In this document: positions 1 through 8,087 of the stretch, in pieces
Numbering within the stretch: position 1 is the stretch's first letter
How the letters are laid out: each line of letters begins with the position of its first letter
NCBI GenBank assembly: GCA_019308985.1
Contig: JAFDHB010000026.1
Location: forward strand, 1-29,262
Reading direction: 5' to 3'
From: Deltaproteobacteria bacterium
GTDB lineage: Bacteria > Desulfobacterota > DSM-4660 > Desulfatiglandales > HGW-15
DNA: 29,262 nt
Position numbers and translations under genes: made by a program
The notes under the pieces: generated by a model
The model's database searches: none
What the model saw: only the letters and a program-made list of their open reading frames with translations
Told to the model about the DNA's origin: nothing

Positions 1-58
1 TGATCCTCAGGGCCAGGTCAGAGATCATTGGCTCTGCCTTAATAAATGAAAAGGCTCT

Positions 59-214
59 AAATCCGAAGCACGAAATCCGAAATCCGAAACAATACTTAAT
101 GACCAAAATTCAAATGATCCAAACAATAGCCGTAGCGATTATGATTTTGTTTTTGTCATTAGGACATTAGATATTTGATTTTGTTTCGAATTTCGAGATT
201 CGGATTTCGGATTT
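59..214. repeat. Imperfect palindromic repeat (about 30-bp inverted arms)
   Basis: The left arm (61-90) is built from reiterated CGAAATCCGAAATCCGAAAC-like units. The right arm (183-214) is nearly its reverse complement (GTTTCGAATTTCGAGATTC followed by GGATTTCGGAT). The inner AT-rich flanks also pair partly (ACTTAATGACCAAAA against TTTTTGTCATTAGGACATTA). This is a degenerate mobile or REP-like palindrome of about 155 bp. No ORF within it is believable. Positions 1-58 hold nothing I can assign. Confidence 0.55.
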
Positions 215-261
215 TGCCAACGCGAGAACAACAAATCATAGCCTCTGGGCTTAGACCAAAA

Positions 262-286
262 CCGGGCCCTTTGGACCCGGATTTTT
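262..286. terminator. Hairpin with T-run, possible terminator
   Basis: CCGGG and CCCGG arms (262-266 and 276-280) enclose a further CC/GG pairing and a TTT loop, followed on the plus strand by ATTTTT. On the minus strand the hairpin lies just after the PIN-domain gene and is followed by only four T residues. It could end that transcript weakly, or one coming from the left. Confidence 0.4.
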
Positions 287-305
287 ACTTTGTCAGGGAT
301 CCGGG

Positions 306-686
306 TTATTCCCGGGAGAAGTCATCCAACGATATGGCTACGGAGGGAAAATCTTTAAGGAGTTGTTTATCTACGGTGATTAGGGCGGTCTTAAGGTCTT
401 TTGCCAGTGCGATAAACTCGCAATTGCTTTCAGATGCAAGCCGGAGGACTTCGTAGGAGGGCACCTCGTAGTCGCAGCTGGTGAGCAATCCCAATGCACA
501 GTCCATGATACGATTGGTATGAGCAAAATCAATGATTCTCTTCCGCATATAGAGCGTCAAGACATTGCGCATCTCACTGCGCCAGATGAGGGGGGCGGCC
601 CACTCACTGTCTTTTGTCAAAGCGCGTTCAGCCAAAAGGGATCGGTCGCTTGATAGAGGGATATTATTGACCGTAATTGTCGCCAC
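306..686 (-). CDS. VapC-like PIN-domain protein lacking catalytic acids (probable decayed toxin)
   Basis: The core WAAPLIWRSEMRNVLTLYMR and the C-terminal CEFIALAKDL...ALITVDKQLLKDFP place this protein in the PIN/VapC ribonuclease family. Two features of an active toxin are missing. The N-terminal strand normally reading VVDxNI reads ITVNNI, and a few residues after it are absent. The usual GCSAYDCEF reads SNCEF, so that Asp is lost together with about five residues. Only the Glu of WRSE and the Asp of TVD remain. No antitoxin gene is adjacent; an intact vapBC pair lies upstream on the same strand. I chose the GTG at 686, with GGGAG 11 nt upstream; an in-frame TTG at 713 has no Shine-Dalgarno. 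It may be a decaying or repurposed toxin (inference). Confidence 0.6.
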   Translation of the reverse strand: MATITVNNIPLSSDRSLLAERALTKDSEWAAPLIWRSEMRNVLTLYMRKRIIDFAHTNRIMDCALGLLTSCDYEVPSYEVLRLASESNCEFIALAKDLKTALITVDKQLLKDFPSVAISLDDFSRE

Positions 687-775
687 AGAATCAAGATCTC
701 CCTTGGATTCCAAAACGGAACCATTTTAATGTTCTTCCCTTCAACTGTCACGTCATGATAGGCTCTCTGGCTGGA

Positions 776-1195
776 TCAAAGGTCCATTCCGTGAAAAACG
801 GCAAGTCTAAATCCCTGTTCCTCAAAATGTTTATCAAAAGAAAAGGCGTAGGTTATTTCGCGGGATTCCATGATTTCGAAGCTGAGGCAATCAACAAGAC
901 TGATGTCCCTGTTGCTAAGGGCGAAGAGGCGCTGAATTCCTCGGGCGTACCAGTCTTTGTCAATCCATAGCACTTCGAGTAGCGGAATGATCTTTAGCTG
1001 AAAATCACGCACTGCGCCCAGCCCCACTCGTCGTTGGAGGAGAGCAAGTGTTTCAACCACCACGAAGGAGCTGGTTAAGAGCTGGGCACGGTGCCCTGCA
1101 AAATATCGGAAATTTAGTTTTGCCCGAACATGCATAAGGTCATTACTCACGAGAAGGGCAAAGAGCCCCGAGGTATCCGCAAAAACTCTCATCAT
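776..1195 (-). CDS. vapC: Type II toxin, PIN-domain ribonuclease (VapC family)
   Basis: The 139-aa length is typical of VapC. The four acidic PIN positions are visible: D7 in FADTSG, E48 in VVVETLAL, D102 in SLVDCLSF and D121 in FSFDKHF. They should coordinate Mg2+ for cleavage of RNA, usually tRNA or rRNA. The start ATG overlaps the antitoxin stop by 4 nt (ATGA), the usual translational coupling of a toxin to its antitoxin. The next codon is also ATG, so the start is uncertain by one residue. It is probably repressed with the antitoxin from the operator upstream of that gene. The target RNA cannot be inferred. Confidence 0.85.
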   Translation of the reverse strand: MMRVFADTSGLFALLVSNDLMHVRAKLNFRYFAGHRAQLLTSSFVVVETLALLQRRVGLGAVRDFQLKIIPLLEVLWIDKDWYARGIQRLFALSNRDISLVDCLSFEIMESREITYAFSFDKHFEEQGFRLAVFHGMDL

Positions 1196-1434
1196 TCAAA
1201 GGCCTCTTCAAGATAGTGATCATGATTTATGGAGATGTCTGCTTTATCCGCTTCATATTTGCCGATAATAGATTCTGCCTGACGGTAAAGCAACGATCTG
1301 TCCGGGTCCCCCGACATGATGAACTGATCAATCGCTTTCCGAACAAGGGAGGCAACCGATTCTCGTCTTAAAACGGAGATTTCTCTAAGTTTCCTGGCCT
1401 GGTCTTCTGTGAGCTGGATTTGCGTTCGTACCAT
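1192..1434 (-). CDS. vapB: Ribbon-helix-helix antitoxin (VapB/CopG-like)
   Basis: The 80-aa protein begins VRTQIQLTEDQARKLREIS, a classical RHH beta strand and first helix, followed by ESVASLVRKAIDQFI as the second helix. The C-terminal 35 residues are charged and probably bind and neutralise the toxin. GGAGGG sits 6 nt before the ATG. The gene overlaps vapC by 4 nt. RHH antitoxins normally bind as dimers to repeated or palindromic operators at their own promoter, and such sites lie just upstream. Confidence 0.8.
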   Translation of the reverse strand: MVRTQIQLTEDQARKLREISVLRRESVASLVRKAIDQFIMSGDPDRSLLYRQAESIIGKYEADKADISINHDHYLEEAFE

Positions 1435-1454
1435 AGACCGCCCTCCAATTATTA

Positions 1455-1486
1455 AGCATGATTACAATTATGCTGGTATGATTACA
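1455..1486 (-). promoter_or_regulatory. Probable vapBC operator/promoter
   Basis: AGCATGATTACAATTATGCT (1455-1474) is a 20-bp imperfect palindrome. Its ATGATTACA core recurs as a direct repeat at 1458-1466 and 1478-1486, exactly 20 bp (about two helical turns) apart. This is the arrangement expected for cooperative RHH dimer binding. It lies 21 bp upstream of the antitoxin ATG. A CATAAT on the minus strand within it could serve as a -10. No gene lies in the remaining gap up to 1608. Confidence 0.5.
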
Positions 1487-1608
1487 CTGGAAAAGCGAAC
1501 CTGTCAAGCGCTTTTCTTGAGATATAGATGTTTTTCAAAGACGCCATTTAGCGGCCGGCAACATGGTTGCCTCGCTCCAAAGTTGACCGCCAAGACGGCT
1601 GAATATAA

Positions 1609-2163
1609 TCACGAACCGAAGTACGACGGAAGGTCAGCGTCTTTGAGAAGAGGGGCGGTCGCATCCTTTTCGGACAGCAGCGGGTCTTTCGTTGGCCATT
1701 CAATGGCGAGATCCGGGTCATTCCACCGAATGCAGCGTTCATGGGGCGGGGAGTAAAAGTCAGTGCACTTGTAATAGAAATCGGCCTCCTCGCTGAGCAC
1801 ACAGAAACCGTGGGCAAAATTAGGGGGGACATAAACGCCTTTTCGGTTCGCATCTGAGAGGATGGTAGCCACCCACTTGCCGAAAGTTGGCGAGCCTCTC
1901 CTGATGTCAACCGCCACATCGTAGACCTCTCCCGACAGGACCCAGACGATCTTTCCCTGGGGCCTCGCGACCTGGTAGTGGAGGCCCCTGAGGGTCCCTT
2001 TCTTGGACCTTGAGAGGTTATCCTGGACAAAGTGTTCCCCGATCCCGGCCTGAGCGAACTTCTCCTGATGGTACATCTCGGTAAAAAATCCTCTCTGATC
2101 TTCAAACAGGGTTGGCTCTATGATGACGATATCAGGCAGGCCGGGGGCAGGGGTGAAGTTCAT
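1609..2163 (-). CDS. rfbC: dTDP-4-dehydrorhamnose 3,5-epimerase
   Basis: RmlC epimerises carbons 3 and 5 of dTDP-4-keto-6-deoxyglucose in the dTDP-L-rhamnose pathway in the cytoplasm. The 184-aa cupin has the family signatures in order: [26 protein letters not shown] (general base H62), [20 protein letters not shown], and [10 protein letters not shown] carrying the conserved catalytic Tyr. The ATG at 2163 overlaps the stop of the upstream rfbA as ATGA, so coupled translation is likely. A longer in-frame reading reaches further upstream but only adds sequence antisense to family expectation. It is the last gene of a three-gene run; rmlD does not follow it. Confidence 0.95.
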   Translation of the reverse strand: MNFTPAPGLPDIVIIEPTLFEDQRGFFTEMYHQEKFAQAGIGEHFVQDNLSRSKKGTLRGLHYQVARPQGKIVWVLSGEVYDVAVDIRRGSPTFGKWVATILSDANRKGVYVPPNFAHGFCVLSEEADFYYKCTDFYSPPHERCIRWNDPDLAIEWPTKDPLLSEKDATAPLLKDADLPSYFGS

Positions 2164-3062
2164 GATCCTGTTTTCCCCCATTCGCCCAGGATCTTGATCA
2201 GATAGCCGCCGTAACTGCTCTGTTTCAAGTCCGATGCCAGGGATTCCAGCTTTTGACGGGAGATATAACCCATACGGTATGCAATCTCTTCCAGGCATGC
2301 TATCTTTAGTCCTTGTCGTTGCTCAATTGTCTGAATGAAGATGGTCGCCTGGGCGAGCGATTCAGGGGTGCCCGTGTCCAGCCAGGCAATACCCCTGCCA
2401 AATCTTTCTACCTCCAACAGGCCCTTTTCCAGATAGGTACGATTGACGTCCGTTATCTCGTACTCTCCCCTGTCGGACGGCTTGAGTGAAGAGGCAATTT
2501 CATAGACCTGGTGATCGTAGAAGTAGAGACCCGTAACCGCCCAATTGGAAATGGGGGTCTCGGGTTTTTCGATGATATCTTTGGGCTTACCATCGTCGCC
2601 AAACAGGACGACCCCATACCTCTCCGGGTCGTTGACCCAGTATGCAAATATCTTGGCCCCGTGATCGTGGGGGATGGACCGCTGAAGGATGCCGCTGAGG
2701 CTATCACCATACAGCAGGTTGTCTCCCAGGATGAGGCAGCAGGGGTGGTCGCGAATGAAATCCTTTGCGATAATAAAGGCCTGAGCGATCCCCTCAGGCC
2801 TGGGTTGGACCTCATACCGTAAGGACAGCCCGAACCTGTCTCCATCGCCCAAGAGCCTCTTGAAGAGGGGGCGGTCTTCCCGGGTACTTATTACCATGAT
2901 GTCCCTGATGCGTGCAAGCATAAGCACGGACAGGGGGTAGTAGATCATGGGCTTGTCATAGACAGGCAGGAGCTGCTTGGATACGGTCTTGGTAACCGGA
3001 TAGAGCCTGGTGGCGTAGCCACCAGCCAGTACGATACCCTTTGTAGGCTTAACCTTTGCCAT
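2160..3062 (-). CDS. rfbA: Glucose-1-phosphate thymidylyltransferase
   Basis: RmlA joins glucose-1-phosphate and dTTP to make dTDP-glucose. The nucleotide-binding loop reads [15 protein letters not shown], with Ala where GGxGTRL is usual. It is followed by [34 protein letters not shown] and [10 protein letters not shown], all standard for the family. I chose the ATG at 3062 (300 aa) because GGAGA lies 8 nt upstream and the protein then starts close to the GIVLAGG strand as in other RmlA. An ATG at 3077 would add five residues. The start lies inside the 3' end of rfbB and the stop overlaps rfbC, so the three genes form one operon. Confidence 0.95.
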   Translation of the reverse strand: MAKVKPTKGIVLAGGYATRLYPVTKTVSKQLLPVYDKPMIYYPLSVLMLARIRDIMVISTREDRPLFKRLLGDGDRFGLSLRYEVQPRPEGIAQAFIIAKDFIRDHPCCLILGDNLLYGDSLSGILQRSIPHDHGAKIFAYWVNDPERYGVVLFGDDGKPKDIIEKPETPISNWAVTGLYFYDHQVYEIASSLKPSDRGEYEITDVNRTYLEKGLLEVERFGRGIAWLDTGTPESLAQATIFIQTIEQRQGLKIACLEEIAYRMGYISRQKLESLASDLKQSSYGGYLIKILGEWGKTGS

Positions 3063-4134
3063 CCAGTCTTTCTCCATATTGAGTCCTATAGTATTCCATG
3101 TAAGATCCGTCCAGTATGCTTTCCGTCCATTCCGTGTTGTCGATGTACCATTCTATGGTCATGGCTATTCCCTCGTCAAAGGACACCTTGGGTGACCAGT
3201 CAAGCTCGGTCATGATCTTGGAGCTGTCGACGGCATATCTTCGATCATGTCCCGGTCTGTCAGCTACGTACTTCATCAAAGAGCGTCTGGGCCGGCCCCC
3301 TACTGGTCCCAGCTTTCGATCAAGTTGATCACAGATCACCTCAACCACTTCTCTGTTCTTCTTTTCACAGCTTCCCCCGATATTGTATTTGTCGCCCGGG
3401 ACTCCCATCTCGAGGACCTTGAGCAAGGCCTCGCAGTGATCCTCAACGTATATCCAGTCCCTGACGTTCTCGCCATCTCCATAAATAGGGAGATCGTCGC
3501 CTTTCAGGGCATTGTTTATCATCAGCGGTATCAATTTCTCGGGGAATTGGTAGGGCCCGTAGTTGTTGGAGCAGTTGGTTATGATGGCAGGTAATCCGTA
3601 AGTGCGAAAATAGGCATTCACCAAATGGTCTGAAGCCGCCTTACTTGCCGAGTAAGGACTGGAAGGATCATAGGGAGATCGTTCGGTAAAGAGGCCGGAT
3701 TCTCCCAAGGTACCGTAAACCTCGTCCGTGCTGATCTGCAAGAAGAGTTTCCCCCTGGACTCCTTCCCGTTTTCCGGTTGCCAGGCCCTTCGGGAGTTCT
3801 CGAGGAGATTGAAGGTGCCGAAGATATTTACCTGGATAAAGATCTCGGGCCCAAGGATGCTCCGGTCCACGTGGGATTCGGCGGCGAAGTTGATGACCCA
3901 GTCTATTTCGTGCCTGTCAAAGATATTTCGGATGGCCTTTTTGTCACTGATATCGGCCTTGATGAAGTAGTAACGGTCGGGATGGTTCTTTTCTACGTCT
4001 TCCAGATTGGCAGGGTTACCGGCATAGGTCAGTTTGTCTACATTAATGACCTTAGTTTTCCTTTTCCTCTCAAGAAGAAACCTGATGAAGTTGCTGCCTA
4101 TGAATCCGCAACCGCCCGTGACCAACACATACAT
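3049..4134 (-). CDS. rfbB: dTDP-glucose 4,6-dehydratase
   Basis: RmlB converts dTDP-glucose to dTDP-4-keto-6-deoxyglucose with bound NAD. The 361-aa short-chain dehydrogenase shows the Rossmann motif TGGCGFIGS (6-14), the STDEVYG segment with catalytic T136, D137 and E138, and the YSASK pair Y161 and K165. It is the first gene of the minus-strand rmlB-rmlA-rmlC run. A near-consensus sigma-70 promoter lies about 100 bp upstream. The ribosome-binding site is only GAGAAAG, four bases before the ATG. The pathway intermediate also feeds other deoxysugars, so rhamnose is not certain. Confidence 0.96.
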   Translation of the reverse strand: MYVLVTGGCGFIGSNFIRFLLERKRKTKVINVDKLTYAGNPANLEDVEKNHPDRYYFIKADISDKKAIRNIFDRHEIDWVINFAAESHVDRSILGPEIFIQVNIFGTFNLLENSRRAWQPENGKESRGKLFLQISTDEVYGTLGESGLFTERSPYDPSSPYSASKAASDHLVNAYFRTYGLPAIITNCSNNYGPYQFPEKLIPLMINNALKGDDLPIYGDGENVRDWIYVEDHCEALLKVLEMGVPGDKYNIGGSCEKKNREVVEVICDQLDRKLGPVGGRPRRSLMKYVADRPGHDRRYAVDSSKIMTELDWSPKVSFDEGIAMTIEWYIDNTEWTESILDGSYMEYYRTQYGERLDGKG

Positions 4135-4231
4135 GGAACTTTCTCACTCAAACCCTTAGATGGTGTGGATCTTCGTTACTCGCCATACATGCGGCAAGTA
4201 ATCGCAATCCCGAATCTGACCACGCTTGAGT

Positions 4232-4261
4232 ATTATATCTGCAAGGTCGGTTCGGTGTCAA
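4232..4261 (-). promoter_or_regulatory. Sigma-70 promoter for the rml operon
   Basis: Read on the minus strand, TTGACA (4261-4256) is followed after an 18-bp spacer by TATAAT (4237-4232). Both hexamers are exact consensus. Transcription would start near 4225, giving a leader of about 90 nt before rfbB. Confidence 0.75.
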
Positions 4262-4377
4262 CGCACATCATTCACGGTCCCATTTTGGTTTCATTTCTTG
4301 AATCATGCTCCCTGAGTTCCTGGCAAGAAACTCCCAAAATGAAGGAATTGCGACGCTGTGGTCAAATCCCCCCCGTC

Positions 4378-4914
4378 CTATTGCCCCGGTGAGATCCTTC
4401 CTGTATGAAGGGGAAATGTGCCCTCGGCTCTGTCCTGGAAATAGAGGCGCAGCGTCTCCTTAATAGATTGGAAGGCTATCTCATCCCAGGGAATCTCTTT
4501 TTCGGAAAAGAGTTTGACCTCTAAGCTCTCATGGCCAGGCCCAAACCTGCCGTCAATGAGGCGGGCCTTGAACATGAGGTAGACTTGGTTGACATGGGTA
4601 AGATCGAAAAGGGTGTATGGGTCCATTATCTCCACACGCGCACAGGCCTCTTCAAGGGTCTCGCGGCGTGCACCCTCTGCCACTGTCTCGCCATTTTCCA
4701 GAAAACCTGCCGGGGCGGTCCAAAAGCCGTAGCGGGGCTCTATGGATCTCCTGCAGAGCAGGATCTTCTGCTCCCATTCCGGGATACATCCGACCACGAT
4801 CTTGGGGTTCTCATAGTGGATGCTGTGACACTTATCGCAAACAAAACGGGGCCTGTCGTCCCCGGGAGGGATGCGCCGATTCAGAGGAGCACCGCACGTG
4901 CTACAGTATTTCAT
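4378..4914 (-). CDS. NUDIX hydrolase with N-terminal zinc ribbon
   Basis: The zinc ribbon is formed by C4/C7 (CSTC) and C26/C29 (CDKC). The Nudix box follows at residues 70-92: G, five residues, E, seven residues, then RETLEEAC, with Cys replacing the usual Gly near its end. Such proteins hydrolyse nucleoside diphosphate derivatives such as ADP-ribose or NADH; the substrate is not determined here. I chose the ATG at 4914 (178 aa) because homologous zinc-ribbon NUDIX proteins begin just before the first CxxC, although its GGAGGG is 11 nt away. A GTG at 4965 would add 17 residues of low-complexity sequence. It stands alone between the rml promoter and the kinase leader. Confidence 0.85.
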   Translation of the reverse strand: MKYCSTCGAPLNRRIPPGDDRPRFVCDKCHSIHYENPKIVVGCIPEWEQKILLCRRSIEPRYGFWTAPAGFLENGETVAEGARRETLEEACARVEIMDPYTLFDLTHVNQVYLMFKARLIDGRFGPGHESLEVKLFSEKEIPWDEIAFQSIKETLRLYFQDRAEGTFPLHTGRISPGQ

Positions 4915-5121
4915 TGATCCCAAAGCCCTCCCTTTCGAATTGTCGCCCTCCGCAGATCCGTTCACTCACGACTTTTTCCTACAAATCCCATAGGATGTCA
5001 ATAGATCATGGGCTGTTTCGTGAGGCGCAAGATTTGGTGCCCCCCACATTGGCCTTTGCGGTCTTTTTGAAAGGAGCTCGGGGTGGCGGAATCGGGCCAG
5101 CAGTGCCCACCTCAAATCCTA

Positions 5122-5150
5122 TTGACAATCAAATAGACTAAAGGTAACTT
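5122..5150 (+). promoter_or_regulatory. Possible sigma-70 promoter upstream of the hybrid kinase
   Basis: TTGACA (5122-5127) is followed after 17 bp by TAACTT (5145-5150), a weak -10. The rest of the 4915-5312 gap is AT-rich near the kinase and contains no convincing gene. This is the best candidate I see but it is not strong. Confidence 0.3.
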
Positions 5151-5312
5151 AAAACATATTCATAAAGCTCATTAAAGAAAAGTATCATAAACGATATTTA
5201 CCTTTGCTATTTAAGGCGTTTTTATTTAGGATTTATCAATTCTTTTCTACAAATGGATAAATTTTCCACCCTGTCCAGAGGATAACCCTTCGACCCGGGA
5301 ACAGGTAAAGAG

Positions 5313-7274
5313 ATGATCTTGAAGCGGCTATTAGGTGAAATCATGGTTGACCTGGGGTTTATCACCCGAGATCAACTTGGGCAGGCCCTTGAGAGGCAGA
5401 GGGAATTGTACCGCCAAAGATCGGTGAGCGAAGGTACGGACAGGGTAATGTTGGTCTCGGAAAGCCGTGCCGCGAGAGACATGGAGCGAATTCCCGTACT
5501 TGGTGTCATCCTCAATTACATGGGGTTTGCCACCTTGGAGCAGGTTGAGATAGCCCTGAAGAAACAAGAGCAGATGACGGAAGTTTACAGGAGATTGGAT
5601 AGTGAGAAGCTGGGGATCGCTATCGAGACCAGTTCCGTCGCGAACTCCACACTCAACCTGAGCGAAGTGCTATCAATCATCATGAAGTACGTGGACAAGG
5701 TGACCGGTTCTGCTGCCAGCACCCTGATGCTCTTGGATGACAAGTCAGGCGAATTGGTTTTCAGCGTCCCAACCGGCCCCATGGCACAGTCCCTGAGAGA
5801 CATACGAATACCGCCAGGAAAGGGCATTGCGGGCTGGGTGGCACAGAGAGGAAAGCCTTTGATTATTCCAAACGCCCAAGATGATCCAAGGTTCTATCCG
5901 GAGATCGATAGAATAAGCGGGCTTGAGACAAAATCGATCCTGTGCGTCCCTTTGAAATCCAAGACAAAACTCATCGGTGTGATCGAGGCGATAAACAAGG
6001 CCGATGGCGGTTCCTTTACGGAAGAAGATGCCTACCTGTTGAGCATTTTTTCTGCCAATGCCGCGCTGGCCATTGAAAATGCGCGTCTTTACACCGAGTT
6101 GAAGCAATCCAAGGAAGATGAACTGGAGGTGCAAAAGAAACTGCATGAGTATGAAAAATTCCGTGCCCTCGGTCAAATGGCGGCAGGTGTGGCCCATGAT
6201 TTCAACAATCTCCTCATGAACATCCAGGGAAATACCTCCCTGATGTTATTGGAAATGGACAAGTCAGATCCCAACTATGAGAGACTCAAGAGCATCGAGA
6301 AGTCTGTCTTCAGAGGTGCCGAGGTCAACAAGAAGCTATTGGGATTTGCCAGGGGAGGGAAATACGAGGTAAAGACCACTGACCTCGACCGAATTGTCGA
6401 GAAGAGTTCCCGAATGTTTGGGCGGTCAAAGGAGGGGCTCAGGATCCACACCACGTACCAAGAAAACATGTGGAAGGTCGAGGCTGACCAGGGACAGATC
6501 GAACACGTCTTGCTCAACCTGTACATGAATGCCTGGCAGGCCATGCCCGGCGGAGGTGATCTCTACATTGAGACGAAGAATATTGACCTTGACGAGGAAT
6601 TTGTGAGGAGCTACAAGACGACACCAGGGCCCTATGTCATGGTCTCTGTCAGGGACACCGGTATCGGCATGGACGAGGCGACGCAAAAAAGAGTTTTCGA
6701 TCCGTTTTTTACCACCAAGGAGATAGCCAGAGGAACGGGCCTGGGCCTTGCCTCCGCCTATGGTATTGTCAGAAACCATCGAGGGATTATTACCCTTGAG
6801 AGCCGGAAGGGTGAAGGAACGACCTTCAAGGTATTTCTTCCGGCTTCAAAAAAAGAGGCAGCGAGTGAAATGGATGACTCGAATAAGACTATTGATGGCA
6901 GGAGAACCGTCCTACTGGTGGATGATGAGGACATCATCGTTGATGTGGGCAGGCAGATGCTGGAGAGGATGGGCTTTCGGGTCCTGGTGGCAATGAATGG
7001 AAGGGAGGCCATTGAGACCTACAACAACAGCAAGGATCAGATCGATTTGGTCGTGCTTGACATGATTATGCCGGACATGAACGGAGGAGAGGTCTTTGAC
7101 AGGATAAGGCGGATCAACCCCGAGGCCAAGGTGCTCCTTTCAAGCGGCTACAGCCTTGACGGGCAGGCCAGCGAGGTCCTCAAAAAGGGGTGTAGTGGCT
7201 TTATTCAGAAACCCTTCGGCATCCAGGATCTGGATCAGAAAATAAGAGAGATCTTTGGCCAGCCGAGCACTTAG
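5313..7274 (+). CDS. Hybrid sensor histidine kinase (MshEN-like motifs, GAF, HisKA, HATPase, receiver)
   Basis: This 653-aa protein has no membrane segment and is probably cytoplasmic. Residues 4-28 and 61-85 each follow the pattern LGxxLxxxGxxxxxxLxxALxxQ found in the GspE N-terminal/MshEN fold. A GAF domain spans about 105-265. The HisKA segment carries phospho-acceptor H295 in [12 protein letters not shown]. The ATPase shows the N box around N406, DTGIGM near 448, FDPFFTTK and GTGLGL. A C-terminal receiver (531-650) has D537/D538, phospho-acceptor D583 in [10 protein letters not shown], and K633. A phosphorelay within the protein is likely. No output gene is adjacent. The start has only a weak AGG; an ATG 30 nt downstream would cut into the first repeat motif. 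Confidence 0.9.
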   Translation: MILKRLLGEIMVDLGFITRDQLGQALERQRELYRQRSVSEGTDRVMLVSESRAARDMERIPVLGVILNYMGFATLEQVEIALKKQEQMTEVYRRLDSEKLGIAIETSSVANSTLNLSEVLSIIMKYVDKVTGSAASTLMLLDDKSGELVFSVPTGPMAQSLRDIRIPPGKGIAGWVAQRGKPLIIPNAQDDPRFYPEIDRISGLETKSILCVPLKSKTKLIGVIEAINKADGGSFTEEDAYLLSIFSANAALAIENARLYTELKQSKEDELEVQKKLHEYEKFRALGQMAAGVAHDFNNLLMNIQGNTSLMLLEMDKSDPNYERLKSIEKSVFRGAEVNKKLLGFARGGKYEVKTTDLDRIVEKSSRMFGRSKEGLRIHTTYQENMWKVEADQGQIEHVLLNLYMNAWQAMPGGGDLYIETKNIDLDEEFVRSYKTTPGPYVMVSVRDTGIGMDEATQKRVFDPFFTTKEIARGTGLGLASAYGIVRNHRGIITLESRKGEGTTFKVFLPASKKEAASEMDDSNKTIDGRRTVLLVDDEDIIVDVGRQMLERMGFRVLVAMNGREAIETYNNSKDQIDLVVLDMIMPDMNGGEVFDRIRRINPEAKVLLSSGYSLDGQASEVLKKGCSGFIQKPFGIQDLDQKIREIFGQPST

Positions 7275-7446
7275 AGGCGACATTCCCGTCCCGTCATAGT
7301 TATGCAAAGTTGCTTGTCGTAAAGGAGGTGAGGGCCGGCCCGCGTTGCCTCGATATTCTCCCTCTTCAAGACACCCATGGAAAGGCCTTGTATGAAAGAC
7401 AGTCTATTCGGGAAAAATGACATCAAACTTGGAGGAGAACCACACC

Positions 7447-7842
7447 GTGAGCGAAGAGGACATCAAGAAAAGGACACGGGGAACGGCGAAAGAACTCTTT
7501 GGCAAGGGCATCAAGATGGACCCCCCCTATTTCCTGTGGAAGGCCTTTGACAGAGACCTTGCCAATGATCTTTCCATGTTCATAACCGGGAACCTCTATT
7601 CCCGAACCGTCCTTACCCTTCAGGAGAGGCAGATGGTGGCATGCGCCATGCTTGCGGCCCTTCGGGCAACGGACGAGCTGAAGCTCCATGTCAACGCAGC
7701 ACTCAACGTGGGATGTGACCCGGAGAAACTGGCTGAGGTCTTTTTCCAACTTGCCACCTATGGTGGTATGCCGGCGGTCAACGAGGCACTTGAAGTATAC
7801 AGGGATGTACTTCGGGAACGAGGAGAGTGGCCCGTGAAGTAG
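7447..7842 (+). CDS. Carboxymuconolactone decarboxylase-like protein
   Basis: The segment TLQERQMVACAMLAALRATDELKLHVNAALNVGCDPEKLAEVF (split here by family blocks) and YGGMPAVNEAL match the all-helical CMD/PcaC fold. It lacks the CxxC of AhpD-type peroxidases, so a redox role like AhpD is unlikely. Members of this family include decarboxylases and many proteins of unknown role. I chose the GTG at 7447 (131 aa) because GGAGGAG lies 9 nt upstream. An ATG at 7417 has only GGGA in front. It follows the hybrid kinase by about 170 bp and ends 60 bp before a convergent minus-strand gene. Confidence 0.75.
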   Translation: MSEEDIKKRTRGTAKELFGKGIKMDPPYFLWKAFDRDLANDLSMFITGNLYSRTVLTLQERQMVACAMLAALRATDELKLHVNAALNVGCDPEKLAEVFFQLATYGGMPAVNEALEVYRDVLRERGEWPVK

Positions 7843-7902
7843 CTGCCCTTGCGGGGGGAAGTAACGCGACCGTAAAGGTCGACCTTCGCGGGTGGACGTG
7901 GA

Positions 7903-8076
7903 TCACTCTTCCCTGTATACGGCCTGCCAGCCCGGGTCCCCTCCCTGGATGCGCTCAATCCGAATGATATCCAGGTCACTCCATACATCGGCCAGGTACC
8001 CGGAGAGGAGGGCATTCCTCTCTTCAGGATCTGATTCGCTGTCTGCTATGAACCATTCTTTGTTATCCGGGGCCAT
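7903..8076 (-). CDS. Small conserved-looking protein of unknown function, 57 aa
   Basis: This gene is below a 60-residue cut-off and easily missed. It begins ATG GCC CCG at 8076 and reads MAPDNKEWFIADSESDPEER, continuing with an amphipathic stretch and ending QAVYREE. AGGAGG lies 7 nt before the ATG and overlaps the region just after the TAG of the lipoprotein gene upstream (8088), so translation is probably coupled. It is acidic (many D and E) and has no signal peptide or membrane segment. I do not recognise the family. The overlapping plus-strand readings look like shadows. Confidence 0.6.
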   Translation of the reverse strand: MAPDNKEWFIADSESDPEERNALLSGYLADVWSDLDIIRIERIQGGDPGWQAVYREE

Positions 8077-8087
8077 TGCTCCACCTC

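Noticed and set aside
175..456. Plus-strand ORF of 93 codons
   Set aside because: It runs through the palindromic repeat and antisense to the PIN gene; composition looks random and it has no ribosome-binding site.
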